Of a stretch of DNA of 8,566 bases, positions 1 through 7,516 are shown one piece after another. Source of the stretch: DAOTXK01 sp034435395 (GTDB lineage: Bacteria > Chloroflexota > Anaerolineae > Aggregatilineales > Ch27); the NCBI GenBank assembly GCA_034435395.1, contig DAOTXK010000216.1, forward strand, positions 1 to 8,566. The letters run 5' to 3'. Below the pieces are notes generated by a model, which worked only from the letters and a program-made list of their open reading frames with translations, was not told the DNA's origin and made no database searches. Position 1 is the first letter of the stretch. Each line of letters starts with the position of its first letter. The position numbers and the translations under genes were made by a program.

Positions 1-1
1 G

Positions 2-2995
2 TATTACGAGGCGCTGTTCAGTGGTCAGCTGGGTTTTGAGCTGATCCAGACGTTCAGTTCCACCTTCACGCTGGGAGGGTGGGCGATCTCCGACCAGTAC
101 CTGCCGACCTATGACGCGCCGAGGTGGCTCAACGAGTGGGAAGCCGAGGAGGCATTTCACGTTTACGACCACCCGACGGTGTTCGTGTTCCGTAAGGCGG
201 CGGACTACGATCCCCAGGTTGTGGCGAGTATCCTGGGCGAGGTGGCGCTGGCATCCTCGTCAGATACCTCGGTCTACGTGGATGGCAGCCGTGTCGTCGG
301 GGTGATCCCCTGGGATGCGGCCAAAGCCAGCGCCAGCCCGACGGGGTTGATGTTGCCAGAGGAGTTGCGCCAGGTCCAGCTTGCCGGTGGCACCTGGTCG
401 TCGCTTTACGACGCGGAATCGGTCATCAACCAGAACCAGGCGGTGGCGGTCGTGGCGTGGTGGGGGGTGTGCATGCTGCTCGGCTGGATCGCCTGGCCGA
501 CCCTGTTCGCCGTCCTGCCGGGGCTGGCGGATCGGGCCTATCCCCTGGCGAAGGTGGCCGGGCTGCTGGTCGTCTCCTGGCTGGCCTGGTTTGGGGCCAG
601 CCTCGGCCTGCGGACGTGGACGCCGGGCGGCATCATGGCGGCGATGGCGCTCCTGGCGGCGCTGAGTCTCTATCTTGCCTGGCGGTGGCGTATCTCGTTG
701 GCCGCCTATCTGCGGTCCCACTGGCGGCGCTTGCTGGTTTGGGAGGCGCTGACGCTGCTCCTCTTTCTGGCCTTCCTGGCGATCCGATTCGGCAACCCGG
801 ACCTGTGGCATCCGAACTTCGGCGGCGAGAAACCAATGGATTTTGCCTACCTGAACGCGGTGCTGCGCAGCACGGTCTTCCCGCCGTACAGCCCCTGGTA
901 TGCGGGGGCGTACATCAACTACTATTACTACGGCTTCGTGCTGGTGGGGACGCCGATCAAGCTGCTGGGGCTGTTGCCGTCAATTGGCTACAACCTGACT
1001 CTGGCCACGCTGTTCGCGCTGGCTGGCATGGGGGCGTTTTCCGCCGCCTATAATCTGGTATCCAGCCTGCGCCGCCGCCAGGCCGATGGCTCGTGGGGGG
1101 CGTCCCTGGGCAATCCCTGGGTGGCCGGGGCGGCGGCCATGCTCCTGGCGGTGGTGTTGGGTAACCTGGATGACATCCGTGTGTTGATCGATGGGCTGGC
1201 CCGCACGGCGGGTGCGCCTCAGGTCACCGGTGGCGGGGGCGGGGGAGCCTTTTTACCGACCCTATCCGATGTCGTCCAGGGAATCGGCAGTCTGATGAGC
1301 GGCCAGGCGCTGAACGTCAGCACGCATCAATGGTACTGGAATCCGACCCGCGTCATTGTTCACACGGGAAGCGCGATCACCGAGATTCCTTTTTTCACCT
1401 TTCTCTACGGCGACCCACACGCCCATGCCATCGCCCTGCCGCTGACGACGCTGGTTCTGGGCTGGCTGATCAACGAGGCGCTGGTGGCCGGGCGCTCACC
1501 CCAACGGGGTCGCCGGGAGACTTTCCTGTCGCTGGCCCTGGGAGCGTTGTTTGTCTTCATCCTGCGGGCCACCAATTTCGCGGACTGGGTGACTTACCTG
1601 GTCCTGTCCCTGGCGGGCCTGACGTTCGCCAGCTACCTGTGGCATCAGGCAGCGCGCCGGGCCATGCCGACGGAGCGCCCCGCCGCCGAGAGGCTCTCGC
1701 CACCGGGACCGGGCTGGCGGCTGGCCGGGTTGTTCGGGGGGGTGGCGCTGTACCTGGCCTGGGAATCGTTCAAGCGGCTGCATCTGACCAGGGCGGCTGT
1801 GCTGCGTTGGGCCGGGCAGGTGGCGGTCTTTCTGCTGCTGGGGACGCTGTTCCTGGCCCCCTATACCTACTGGTACGCCACCGCTGATGCTGTCATCCAG
1901 CTATGGCCCGGCCCGAGGACGCCGCTGTGGGCCTATCTGGACCTGAACGGCCTGTTCCTGTTTCTGGTGATCTCCCTGCTGTGCTGGGATACGGCCCGTT
2001 ACCTGAAGACGATCCGCGTCCGGCAGTTGATCGGCCTGGGCGCGCTGGTGACGATGATTCTGATCGGCCTGGGCTGGCTGGCCGGGGTCGTGGTGGCGGT
2101 GACGGTGGGCGGTTTCGGGATCGCTATCATCGCCTGGCCGGTCATTTTCTGGGCAGGGCTGCTGTTCTTGCGGCCAGGGCAGGCGCGCGAGATGCGGATG
2201 GTGTTGGCGGCGGTGGTGCTGGCCATCGCGCTGACTTTCGTTGTGGACGTGATCGTCTGGGCCGGGGATATCGGACGGCAGAATACCGTCTTCAAGTTTT
2301 ATATGCAGGTGTGGATGCTGCTGAGCGTGGTCGGTGGGGCGGCCTTCGCCTGGCTGGTGCGGGCCAGCGAGTGGTGGAAGGATGGGCTGCGCAACGCCTG
2401 GATGACGGCGGCCACGGTGCTGTTCACGGTCGCCGCCATGTACCCGCTGCTGGCGGCCCAGGCCAAGATCATCGACCGTATGGCCCCGGAGGCTCCGCAC
2501 ACGCTGGACGGCATGACGTTTATGGCCTATGCCACGCGGGGGGAAAACGGCGAGTATTTCACGCTTGACGAAGATTATGCCATGATCCGGTGGCTGCAAG
2601 AGAACGTTCAAGGCTCGCCGGTGATCCTGGAGGCCACTGTTCCCGAATACCGCTGGGGGTCTCGCGTGTCAATTTACACCGGCCTGCCAACCGTGATCGG
2701 GTGGAATTTCCACCAGCGCCAGCAGCGGACGCTGGACCCGCTGCCTCGTCTGGTAGAGCAGCGGGTGCAGAACGTGAACACCCTCTATAACACGACGGAC
2801 ATCGAAGCTGCCTGGCGGCTGCTTCGTTATTACGACGTGTCGTACATCGTGGTCGGCCAGCTGGAGCGTGTCTACTACGCCTACGAGGGATTGGCGAAGT
2901 TCCCTCGCATGGTGGAGATGGGCCTGCTCGATCTGGTCTATGAGCAGGGCAGCACGCGGGTGTATGCCGTCCGCGGCGACTCCTCGCTGGGGTGA
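2..2995 (+). CDS. DUF2298 (Chlor_Arch_YYY) giant membrane protein, 5'-partial, probable fusion
   Basis: The frame is open from base 2 with no stop, so the true start lies outside the window; 997 residues are visible. The GTG at 179 is only an internal codon. Visible residues 1-60 (ending in a YDHPTVFVFRK stretch) resemble the tail of GT39-type membrane glycosyltransferases. A soluble linker follows to about residue 145, then a DUF2298 region with a dozen or more hydrophobic segments to about residue 820, and an extracytoplasmic C-terminal domain. Family signatures seen: EKPMD (E276, D280), YYYYG (307-311), DPHAH (471-475), NFAD (525-528) and R-Q-NTVFKFY (from about 759). The gene ends with tandem in-frame stops, TGA then TAA. 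It is paralogous to the next gene. I infer a GT39-DUF2298 fusion acting on lipid-linked sugars or envelope glycans, but the family's reaction is not established. A six-glycine run (bases 1229-1246) sits in a loop and is absent from the paralogue. Confidence 0.88.
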   Translation, partial: YYEALFSGQLGFELIQTFSSTFTLGGWAISDQYLPTYDAPRWLNEWEAEEAFHVYDHPTVFVFRKAADYDPQVVASILGEVALASSSDTSVYVDGSRVVGVIPWDAAKASASPTGLMLPEELRQVQLAGGTWSSLYDAESVINQNQAVAVVAWWGVCMLLGWIAWPTLFAVLPGLADRAYPLAKVAGLLVVSWLAWFGASLGLRTWTPGGIMAAMALLAALSLYLAWRWRISLAAYLRSHWRRLLVWEALTLLLFLAFLAIRFGNPDLWHPNFGGEKPMDFAYLNAVLRSTVFPPYSPWYAGAYINYYYYGFVLVGTPIKLLGLLPSIGYNLTLATLFALAGMGAFSAAYNLVSSLRRRQADGSWGASLGNPWVAGAAAMLLAVVLGNLDDIRVLIDGLARTAGAPQVTGGGGGGAFLPTLSDVVQGIGSLMSGQALNVSTHQWYWNPTRVIVHTGSAITEIPFFTFLYGDPHAHAIALPLTTLVLGWLINEALVAGRSPQRGRRETFLSLALGALFVFILRATNFADWVTYLVLSLAGLTFASYLWHQAARRAMPTERPAAERLSPPGPGWRLAGLFGGVALYLAWESFKRLHLTRAAVLRWAGQVAVFLLLGTLFLAPYTYWYATADAVIQLWPGPRTPLWAYLDLNGLFLFLVISLLCWDTARYLKTIRVRQLIGLGALVTMILIGLGWLAGVVVAVTVGGFGIAIIAWPVIFWAGLLFLRPGQAREMRMVLAAVVLAIALTFVVDVIVWAGDIGRQNTVFKFYMQVWMLLSVVGGAAFAWLVRASEWWKDGLRNAWMTAATVLFTVAAMYPLLAAQAKIIDRMAPEAPHTLDGMTFMAYATRGENGEYFTLDEDYAMIRWLQENVQGSPVILEATVPEYRWGSRVSIYTGLPTVIGWNFHQRQQRTLDPLPRLVEQRVQNVNTLYNTTDIEAAWRLLRYYDVSYIVVGQLERVYYAYEGLAKFPRMVEMGLLDLVYEQGSTRVYAVRGDSSLG

Positions 2996-3037
2996 TAACG
3001 GTGCGATCGGTGGCGGGGGATTGGCGGGATGCTGACG

Positions 3038-3069
3038 GCGGCTAAACGCGGCTAAACGCGGCTAAACGC
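3038..3069. repeat. Three tandem copies of a 10-bp unit (GCGGCTAAAC)
   Basis: The unit GCGGCTAAAC occurs three times with no change (3038-3047, 3048-3057, 3058-3067), followed by GC, the first two bases of a fourth copy. It lies in the 87-bp gap between the two DUF2298 genes, and its end is only 1 base from the ribosome binding site of the second gene. A period of 10 bp puts each copy on nearly the same face of the helix, which would suit cooperative protein binding. Replication slippage is an equally simple origin. The TAA at 3053-3055 is the in-frame stop that limits how far upstream the second gene could start. Confidence 0.9.
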
Positions 3070-3070
3070 T

Positions 3071-3074
3071 GAGG
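3071..3074 (+). promoter_or_regulatory. Ribosome binding site of the second DUF2298 gene
   Basis: GAGG lies 8 bases before the ATG at 3083. This supports that ATG over the GTG directly after it at 3086. There is no other start codon between the in-frame TAA at 3053 and the ATG. Confidence 0.6.
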
Positions 3075-3082
3075 GCGGGTGG

Positions 3083-5596
3083 ATGGTGCAGAGCATACTG
3101 GACTGGCTGGGCAGGGAAGGCGGAGCGGTTTTGAGCTGGTGGCTGCTGGCGACGCTGGCCGGAGCGGCGGCGTGGCCGCTGACCTTCCGCCTGTTGCGCG
3201 GCCTGCGGGACAAGGGGTACGCGCTGGCCCGCTCGCTGGGGTTGCTGCTGGTGGGGTTTGTGTTCTGGCTGGGCGGCAGCCTGGGATTCCTCACCAATAC
3301 CAGCGGCAGCGTTCTCCTGGCGGCGCTGGTTGTGTTGGCCATCGGGCTGGTCCTGCAATGGCGCGGGCACGAGTCGATGCGCGAGTGGGTGCGCGCGCAC
3401 TGGAAGTACATGCTGCTGGTGGAGGTGCTGTTCCTGGCCCTGTTTTTCGGGTGGGCGCTGTTCCGGGCGTACTTCCCGGACACTCGCACGACGGAAAAGG
3501 CTATGGACCTGGCCTTCATGAGCGCCATCCGGCGCAGCGAAACCTTCCCGCCCAACGATCCCTGGATGAGCGGCTACGCCATCAGCTACTACTACTTCGG
3601 CTATTTCCTGGCTGCTATGCTGGCCAAAGTGAGCGGCGTGGCCAACGCGACGGCCTTCAGCCTGATGATCGCGCTGCTGTTCGCCCTGACGGGCACCGGG
3701 ACGTTCGGCGTGGTCTACAGCCTGGTACGGTCCCGCGCCAGCGCCCATCGGCGTAAAAGAATCGGCGAGCTGACCTCGCGCAAGACGGCGGTGATTTTCG
3801 CCGTCCTGGGTCTCGTGTTTGTGATCCTGCTTGGTAACTTCTACACCGTCCTGATCGAGATTCCGGTGCAGGGGCGTTTCGCCTCGCCCGGATACCTGGC
3901 CTTCTGGGATATCACGGAGCGGGATGTGCCTCACGTCGGGCCGCCGCCCGCCAGCGTCGATGACTGGGATTACTGGTGGTGGTTCCGGGCCAGCCGCATC
4001 GTGCGGGATCGGGACCTGACGGGGACGCCCATTGGCGTGCAGCCGATCGACGAATTTCCGGCTTTCAGCTTCATTCTGGCGGATATGCACCCGCACGTGC
4101 TGGCGCTGCCGTTCGCTGTGCTGGCCGTGGGACTGGCGTTGCATGTGCTTTTGTTTGAGCATGAACCCGATCCGGAGCAGATCGCCCTGTACGGCATCTG
4201 CATCGGCGCGCTGATCTTCCTCAACACCTGGGACGGCCCACTCTATCTGGGCCTGCTGGTCGGCGCTGATGCCGTGCGCCGCCTGATCCGCAATGAGACG
4301 GGCCAATTGACGCTGCATGATTGGTGGGCGTTGCTGCGGTTGGCCATCTATATCACGATCCTGGCGCTGGTCCTCTACCTGCCCTTCCTGGTCAGCTTCC
4401 GTTCTCAGCTGGGCGGCATCCTGCCCAACGTGATCTTCCCCACCCAGGTCCAGCAGTTTTTGATCATGTTCGGGCCGTTCCTGGTGATTCTGGTTTTTTT
4501 CCTGGCGGTGGAATGGTGGCGCGGACTGGGAGAGATGAACTGGTCGCTGGCGGTGACGACCGTGGTCGTCGCCGTGCTGGCCATCCTGCTGGCCATGATC
4601 GTGCTGGGCATCATCGCCTGGCTGCGCCCGGAGATACGCCAGGCGGTGTATGCGATGCTGGACACAGCAGGCGGGCTGTCCGCCCTGACCGCGCCGATTC
4701 TGCGGGCGCGCCTGACCGGGCTGCCGTTGCTGCTGCTCATCGGCGGCATTGTCGCCGTCGTGATCGCCCGCCTGTTCAGCCATCCCAGCGACCTGGAGGA
4801 CGAGCCAGCGTATCCCGCTGCCACCGGCTTTGCGCTGTTGCTGGTCGGGCTGGGAGCGGCGGTGGCGCTGATGCCCGATTTTCTCTACCTGCGCGATAAC
4901 TTCCAGGTGCGGGCGAACACCATCTTCAAGTTTTACTACCAGGTCTGGCTGATGTGGGCCGTGGCGAGCGCCTACGCGGCGTACACGATTCTGGTCGATG
5001 TGGACTGGTCGCTGCGCCCATCGACCGCCGTGCGCGCCCTGTTTGGCGGCACGCTGGTGGTTGTCCTGGCCGCCGGGTTGACTTACCCGGCGCTGGCGAT
5101 GTACTCGCGCGCGTTTGACGAGTCAGGGCGCAACGCTGGCCGCGCCGCGCTGCTCACGCTCAACGGCGGGCTGTCCACGACCGGGGAGCGTCTCGACGAC
5201 TACGCCGTGATCCAGTGCCTGAACGCGCTGGTCGATGACGGTGATACGGTGATTGTCGAGGCGGTTGGTCCGCCATATCAGCCTCAACAGGGCGGGCGTG
5301 TGGCGGCGCTGACGGGCATCCCCACTGTGTTGAACTGGGAAGGTCATGAAGCCCAGTGGCGGGGGGCGACTTACGGCGAGGTGGCGGGCACGCGGGCCGC
5401 GGACGTGGAGCGCCTGTACAATGACCCGAACTGGCCCTCCGTCAGGGAGGTCGTGGAGCGGTACGGCATCGACTACATCTTCGTGGGTTCGGCGGAGTAC
5501 CAGGCATACGACCCGTTTGGGCTGCGCAAGTTCGCGGAGAGCCTGACGCCAGTGTGCCAGAGCGGCGAGGCGGCGGTTTACCGGGTTGACGATTAG
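3083..5596 (+). CDS. DUF2298 (Chlor_Arch_YYY) integral membrane protein, single-domain paralogue
   Basis: This is a complete gene of 837 residues, within the usual length of the single-domain class of this family. It is almost wholly membrane-embedded to about residue 690 and ends in an extracytoplasmic domain. Signatures align one by one with the upstream protein: D-K-G-Y-A-L-A-R near residue 43, EKAMD (E138, D142), YYYFG (169-173), EFP-x-F-S-F followed by DMHPH (334-338), NTWD (381-384), RANTIFKFYYQ (N612) and a TGIPTVLNW stretch in the C-terminal domain. The acidic and histidine residues are predicted to lie at loop/membrane borders, as active-site residues do in GT-C glycosyltransferases. 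That is an inference from resemblance, because no reaction has been firmly shown for DUF2298. It is probably co-transcribed with its paralogue 87 bp upstream and with the Agl23-like gene 32 bp downstream. A T7 run at 4494-4500 does not break the frame. Confidence 0.92.
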   Translation: MVQSILDWLGREGGAVLSWWLLATLAGAAAWPLTFRLLRGLRDKGYALARSLGLLLVGFVFWLGGSLGFLTNTSGSVLLAALVVLAIGLVLQWRGHESMREWVRAHWKYMLLVEVLFLALFFGWALFRAYFPDTRTTEKAMDLAFMSAIRRSETFPPNDPWMSGYAISYYYFGYFLAAMLAKVSGVANATAFSLMIALLFALTGTGTFGVVYSLVRSRASAHRRKRIGELTSRKTAVIFAVLGLVFVILLGNFYTVLIEIPVQGRFASPGYLAFWDITERDVPHVGPPPASVDDWDYWWWFRASRIVRDRDLTGTPIGVQPIDEFPAFSFILADMHPHVLALPFAVLAVGLALHVLLFEHEPDPEQIALYGICIGALIFLNTWDGPLYLGLLVGADAVRRLIRNETGQLTLHDWWALLRLAIYITILALVLYLPFLVSFRSQLGGILPNVIFPTQVQQFLIMFGPFLVILVFFLAVEWWRGLGEMNWSLAVTTVVVAVLAILLAMIVLGIIAWLRPEIRQAVYAMLDTAGGLSALTAPILRARLTGLPLLLLIGGIVAVVIARLFSHPSDLEDEPAYPAATGFALLLVGLGAAVALMPDFLYLRDNFQVRANTIFKFYYQVWLMWAVASAYAAYTILVDVDWSLRPSTAVRALFGGTLVVVLAAGLTYPALAMYSRAFDESGRNAGRAALLTLNGGLSTTGERLDDYAVIQCLNALVDDGDTVIVEAVGPPYQPQQGGRVAALTGIPTVLNWEGHEAQWRGATYGEVAGTRAADVERLYNDPNWPSVREVVERYGIDYIFVGSAEYQAYDPFGLRKFAESLTPVCQSGEAAVYRVDD

Positions 5597-5618
5597 GCTG
5601 CCGGGCGTGATATGCAGC

Positions 5619-5623
5619 GGGGA
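5619..5623 (+). promoter_or_regulatory. Ribosome binding site of the Agl23-like gene
   Basis: GGGGA lies 5 bases before the ATG at 5629, which supports this start over the in-frame ATG at 5638. The site also sits inside a six-codon ORF (5612-5632) whose TGA overlaps the ATG as ATGA. Confidence 0.5.
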
Positions 5624-5628
5624 ACGAG

Positions 5629-7497
5629 ATGAGCGACATGACAAACGCTGTTGAACATTCTGAGGTGGCCGTGCCTTTCCTGGCGCGGGTGCCGGTCCGG
5701 GTGACCGTATCCGTCGAGGCGGCCATCTACGTGGCGCTGGGGGTTGTGGCGATGGTGATGCGCCTGGCGGAGCTGGATACGATCCCGCTCAACAATGCCG
5801 AGGCGCGGGAAGCGCTGGCCGCCTGGCACGTCGTCCGGCTGGATGCGCCCGGCAGCGCGCCGCTGGCGACCAGTCCGCTGATGTTCGCCCTCAACAGCCT
5901 GTTGATGACGTTTTTCGGCGGCACCGAACTCACCGCCCGCCTGATGACGGCCCTGGACGGCACGGCCCTGGCCCTGCTGCCCGCGCTGTGGCGGCGGGTG
6001 ATGGGACGCGCCCCGGCGCTGGCGGCGGCGGTCTTCCTGATTTTTTCCCCTTCGGCGCTCACCACGGCGCGCACGATGAGTCCGGCGGTGTGGTCGATGG
6101 TCTTGGCCGTGATTGGGCTGTGGCTGATCTGGCGGTTTGTGGAAGGCCGAAATCCGGCCTATGCTGTCGGGGCCACGGTGGCGGGGGCGGGCGTCCTGCT
6201 GCTGGCCGATCCGGCGGGCTTTGTCCTGCTGGCGATCCTGGGGGTGGCCTGGCTGGTTGCCGTCCGGCTGAGCGCCGACGACGCGCCGGAGGATCAGCCG
6301 GCGCCGGTTCTGCGGGCGGCGCTGGCGGAGTGGCCCTGGCGCGATGCGGCATTGGCGGCCGGTCTGGCCGTCTTGCTGGTGGGCACGCTCGTTTTCCTGT
6401 ATCCGCGCGGCCTGGCCCAGGTGGGGGCGCTGTTGGAGCGCGGAGTCGAGGGCCTGCTCCGGCGGCCAGAAGGGCACCCCTTCGCCTTCCCGCTGCTCGC
6501 CGCCCTGCTTTATGAGCCAGCCCTGTGGCTGCTGGGGGCCATCGGCGTCAACCACGCCTGGCGCGAGGATCGCTTCTGGGGGCGATTCCTGGTCGGCTGG
6601 TTGTTGGGCGGGCTGCTGGCCTCGCTGGTTTATCCTGGAGCCGGGCCGGACCAGGCGCTGTGGCTGGTGATTCCGCTGGCGGCGCTGGCCGGTGATGGGG
6701 TCGCCAGGGCGCTGGAACCGGTGCGCGATTCCTACTGGACGGTGCCGTCCTGGGCAATCCCGACGCTGGCGCTGGGGATGGTGGCGCTGCTGGCGATGAT
6801 CATGGTTAACTTTCTGCGGGTGGCGCGCGCCCTGCTGTTGACGACGGGGCCGCAGTTCGATCTGTTGCGGGCCTTGCTGTTGGGGATGGCGCTCCTGCTG
6901 CTGGTGATCCTGTTTTTCCTCGCCGGGAGTCTGTGGGGGGCGCGGGCGGCCATGAACGGCCTGGTGGTGGCGCTGGCCTTGTTCCTGGGCGTCTATGACG
7001 CCTCCTGCGCCTGGCGGCTGGCGGTGACCCACATCGACGATCCGCGCGAGTTGTGGCACGTGGCCCCGGTGAGTCGTCACCTCGGCCTGCTGCGCGATAC
7101 GTTGATCGATGCCTCAGCGCGGGATACGGGCACGCCCGATCGGATGGCTTTCGTGGCGCAGGTTCCGGACGATGGCGCGCTGGCCTGGCAGATGCGCGAT
7201 TATGCCGATCTGGAATACGTCCCGGCAATCGGGCGCAGGACCGCTGCGCCAGTGATTGTCGCGCCGGACTCCTTCCAGCCGGAGGCGCTGGGCGCGCGGT
7301 ATGTCGGGCAGGACTTCGCCGTGACTCACACCTGGAATCTCGGCGACCTGCGCTGGGAAGACCTGCCGGTCTGGATCATCTTCGGAGAGGCGCAGGCACC
7401 GCCGCAGGTCGGGGAACGGGCCGTGGTCTGGCTGCGCGACGACATTTACGGCCTGCCACCTGCCGAGCCGGAGTCCGGTGAGGAATCAACGCCGTAA
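5629..7497 (+). CDS. GT39-like multi-pass membrane protein, Agl23/TIGR03663-related
   Basis: This is a 622-residue protein with a short cytoplasmic N-terminus, roughly 12-14 hydrophobic segments (first near 30-46, last near 432-447) and a soluble C-terminal domain from about 460. After the first segment comes PLNNAEAREAL (53-63). It aligns with the first-loop PLHHDEA-type motif of GT39 and TIGR03663 proteins, where Asp-Glu is the catalytic signature; here the Asp place is A57 and E58 is kept. The C-terminal domain has a DDPREL stretch and an ALAWQMRDY stretch like those of TIGR03663 proteins. Such proteins usually occur in genomes that also have Chlor_Arch_YYY proteins, as here, 32 bp upstream. 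The expected role is transfer or flipping of lipid-linked sugars at the membrane. This is family inference, and the altered motif leaves catalysis in doubt. A generic PMT/ArnT-like transferase is the main alternative call. Confidence 0.8.
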   Translation: MSDMTNAVEHSEVAVPFLARVPVRVTVSVEAAIYVALGVVAMVMRLAELDTIPLNNAEAREALAAWHVVRLDAPGSAPLATSPLMFALNSLLMTFFGGTELTARLMTALDGTALALLPALWRRVMGRAPALAAAVFLIFSPSALTTARTMSPAVWSMVLAVIGLWLIWRFVEGRNPAYAVGATVAGAGVLLLADPAGFVLLAILGVAWLVAVRLSADDAPEDQPAPVLRAALAEWPWRDAALAAGLAVLLVGTLVFLYPRGLAQVGALLERGVEGLLRRPEGHPFAFPLLAALLYEPALWLLGAIGVNHAWREDRFWGRFLVGWLLGGLLASLVYPGAGPDQALWLVIPLAALAGDGVARALEPVRDSYWTVPSWAIPTLALGMVALLAMIMVNFLRVARALLLTTGPQFDLLRALLLGMALLLLVILFFLAGSLWGARAAMNGLVVALALFLGVYDASCAWRLAVTHIDDPRELWHVAPVSRHLGLLRDTLIDASARDTGTPDRMAFVAQVPDDGALAWQMRDYADLEYVPAIGRRTAAPVIVAPDSFQPEALGARYVGQDFAVTHTWNLGDLRWEDLPVWIIFGEAQAPPQVGERAVVWLRDDIYGLPPAEPESGEESTP

Positions 7498-7504
7498 GCG
7501 TGTA

Positions 7505-7510
7505 TAGAGT
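7505..7510 (+). promoter_or_regulatory. Possible -10 element for a leaderless sigma-factor transcript
   Basis: TAGAGT fits TAnnnT and ends 6 bases before the ATG at 7517. A start of transcription at or next to the A of the ATG would therefore be expected. No convincing Shine-Dalgarno sequence lies in the 19-bp gap. A GGAATC at 7482-7487, inside the end of the previous gene, resembles an ECF -35 box and might allow autoregulation. No strong housekeeping -35 box is seen, so this is tentative. Confidence 0.25.
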
Positions 7511-7516
7511 ATCGTT

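Noticed and set aside
179..181. GTG as the start of the first gene
   Set aside because: The frame has no stop from base 2, and the upstream residues form a sensible protein tail that continues across this codon; the gene is 5'-partial.
2996..3037. Possible promoter in the gap between the two DUF2298 genes
   Set aside because: No convincing -35/-10 pair is visible; the stretch is G-rich and I see only the decamer repeat downstream of it.
3062..4783. 573-codon antisense open frame opposite the second DUF2298 gene
   Set aside because: The translation is a Gln/Arg/His/Pro-rich low-complexity product typical of the complement of GC-rich membrane-protein codons, and it has no recognisable domain.
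5593..7080. 495-codon antisense open frame opposite the Agl23-like gene
   Set aside because: It has the same biased composition as other shadows of hydrophobic GC-rich genes, whereas the + strand product has clear membrane helices and family motifs.
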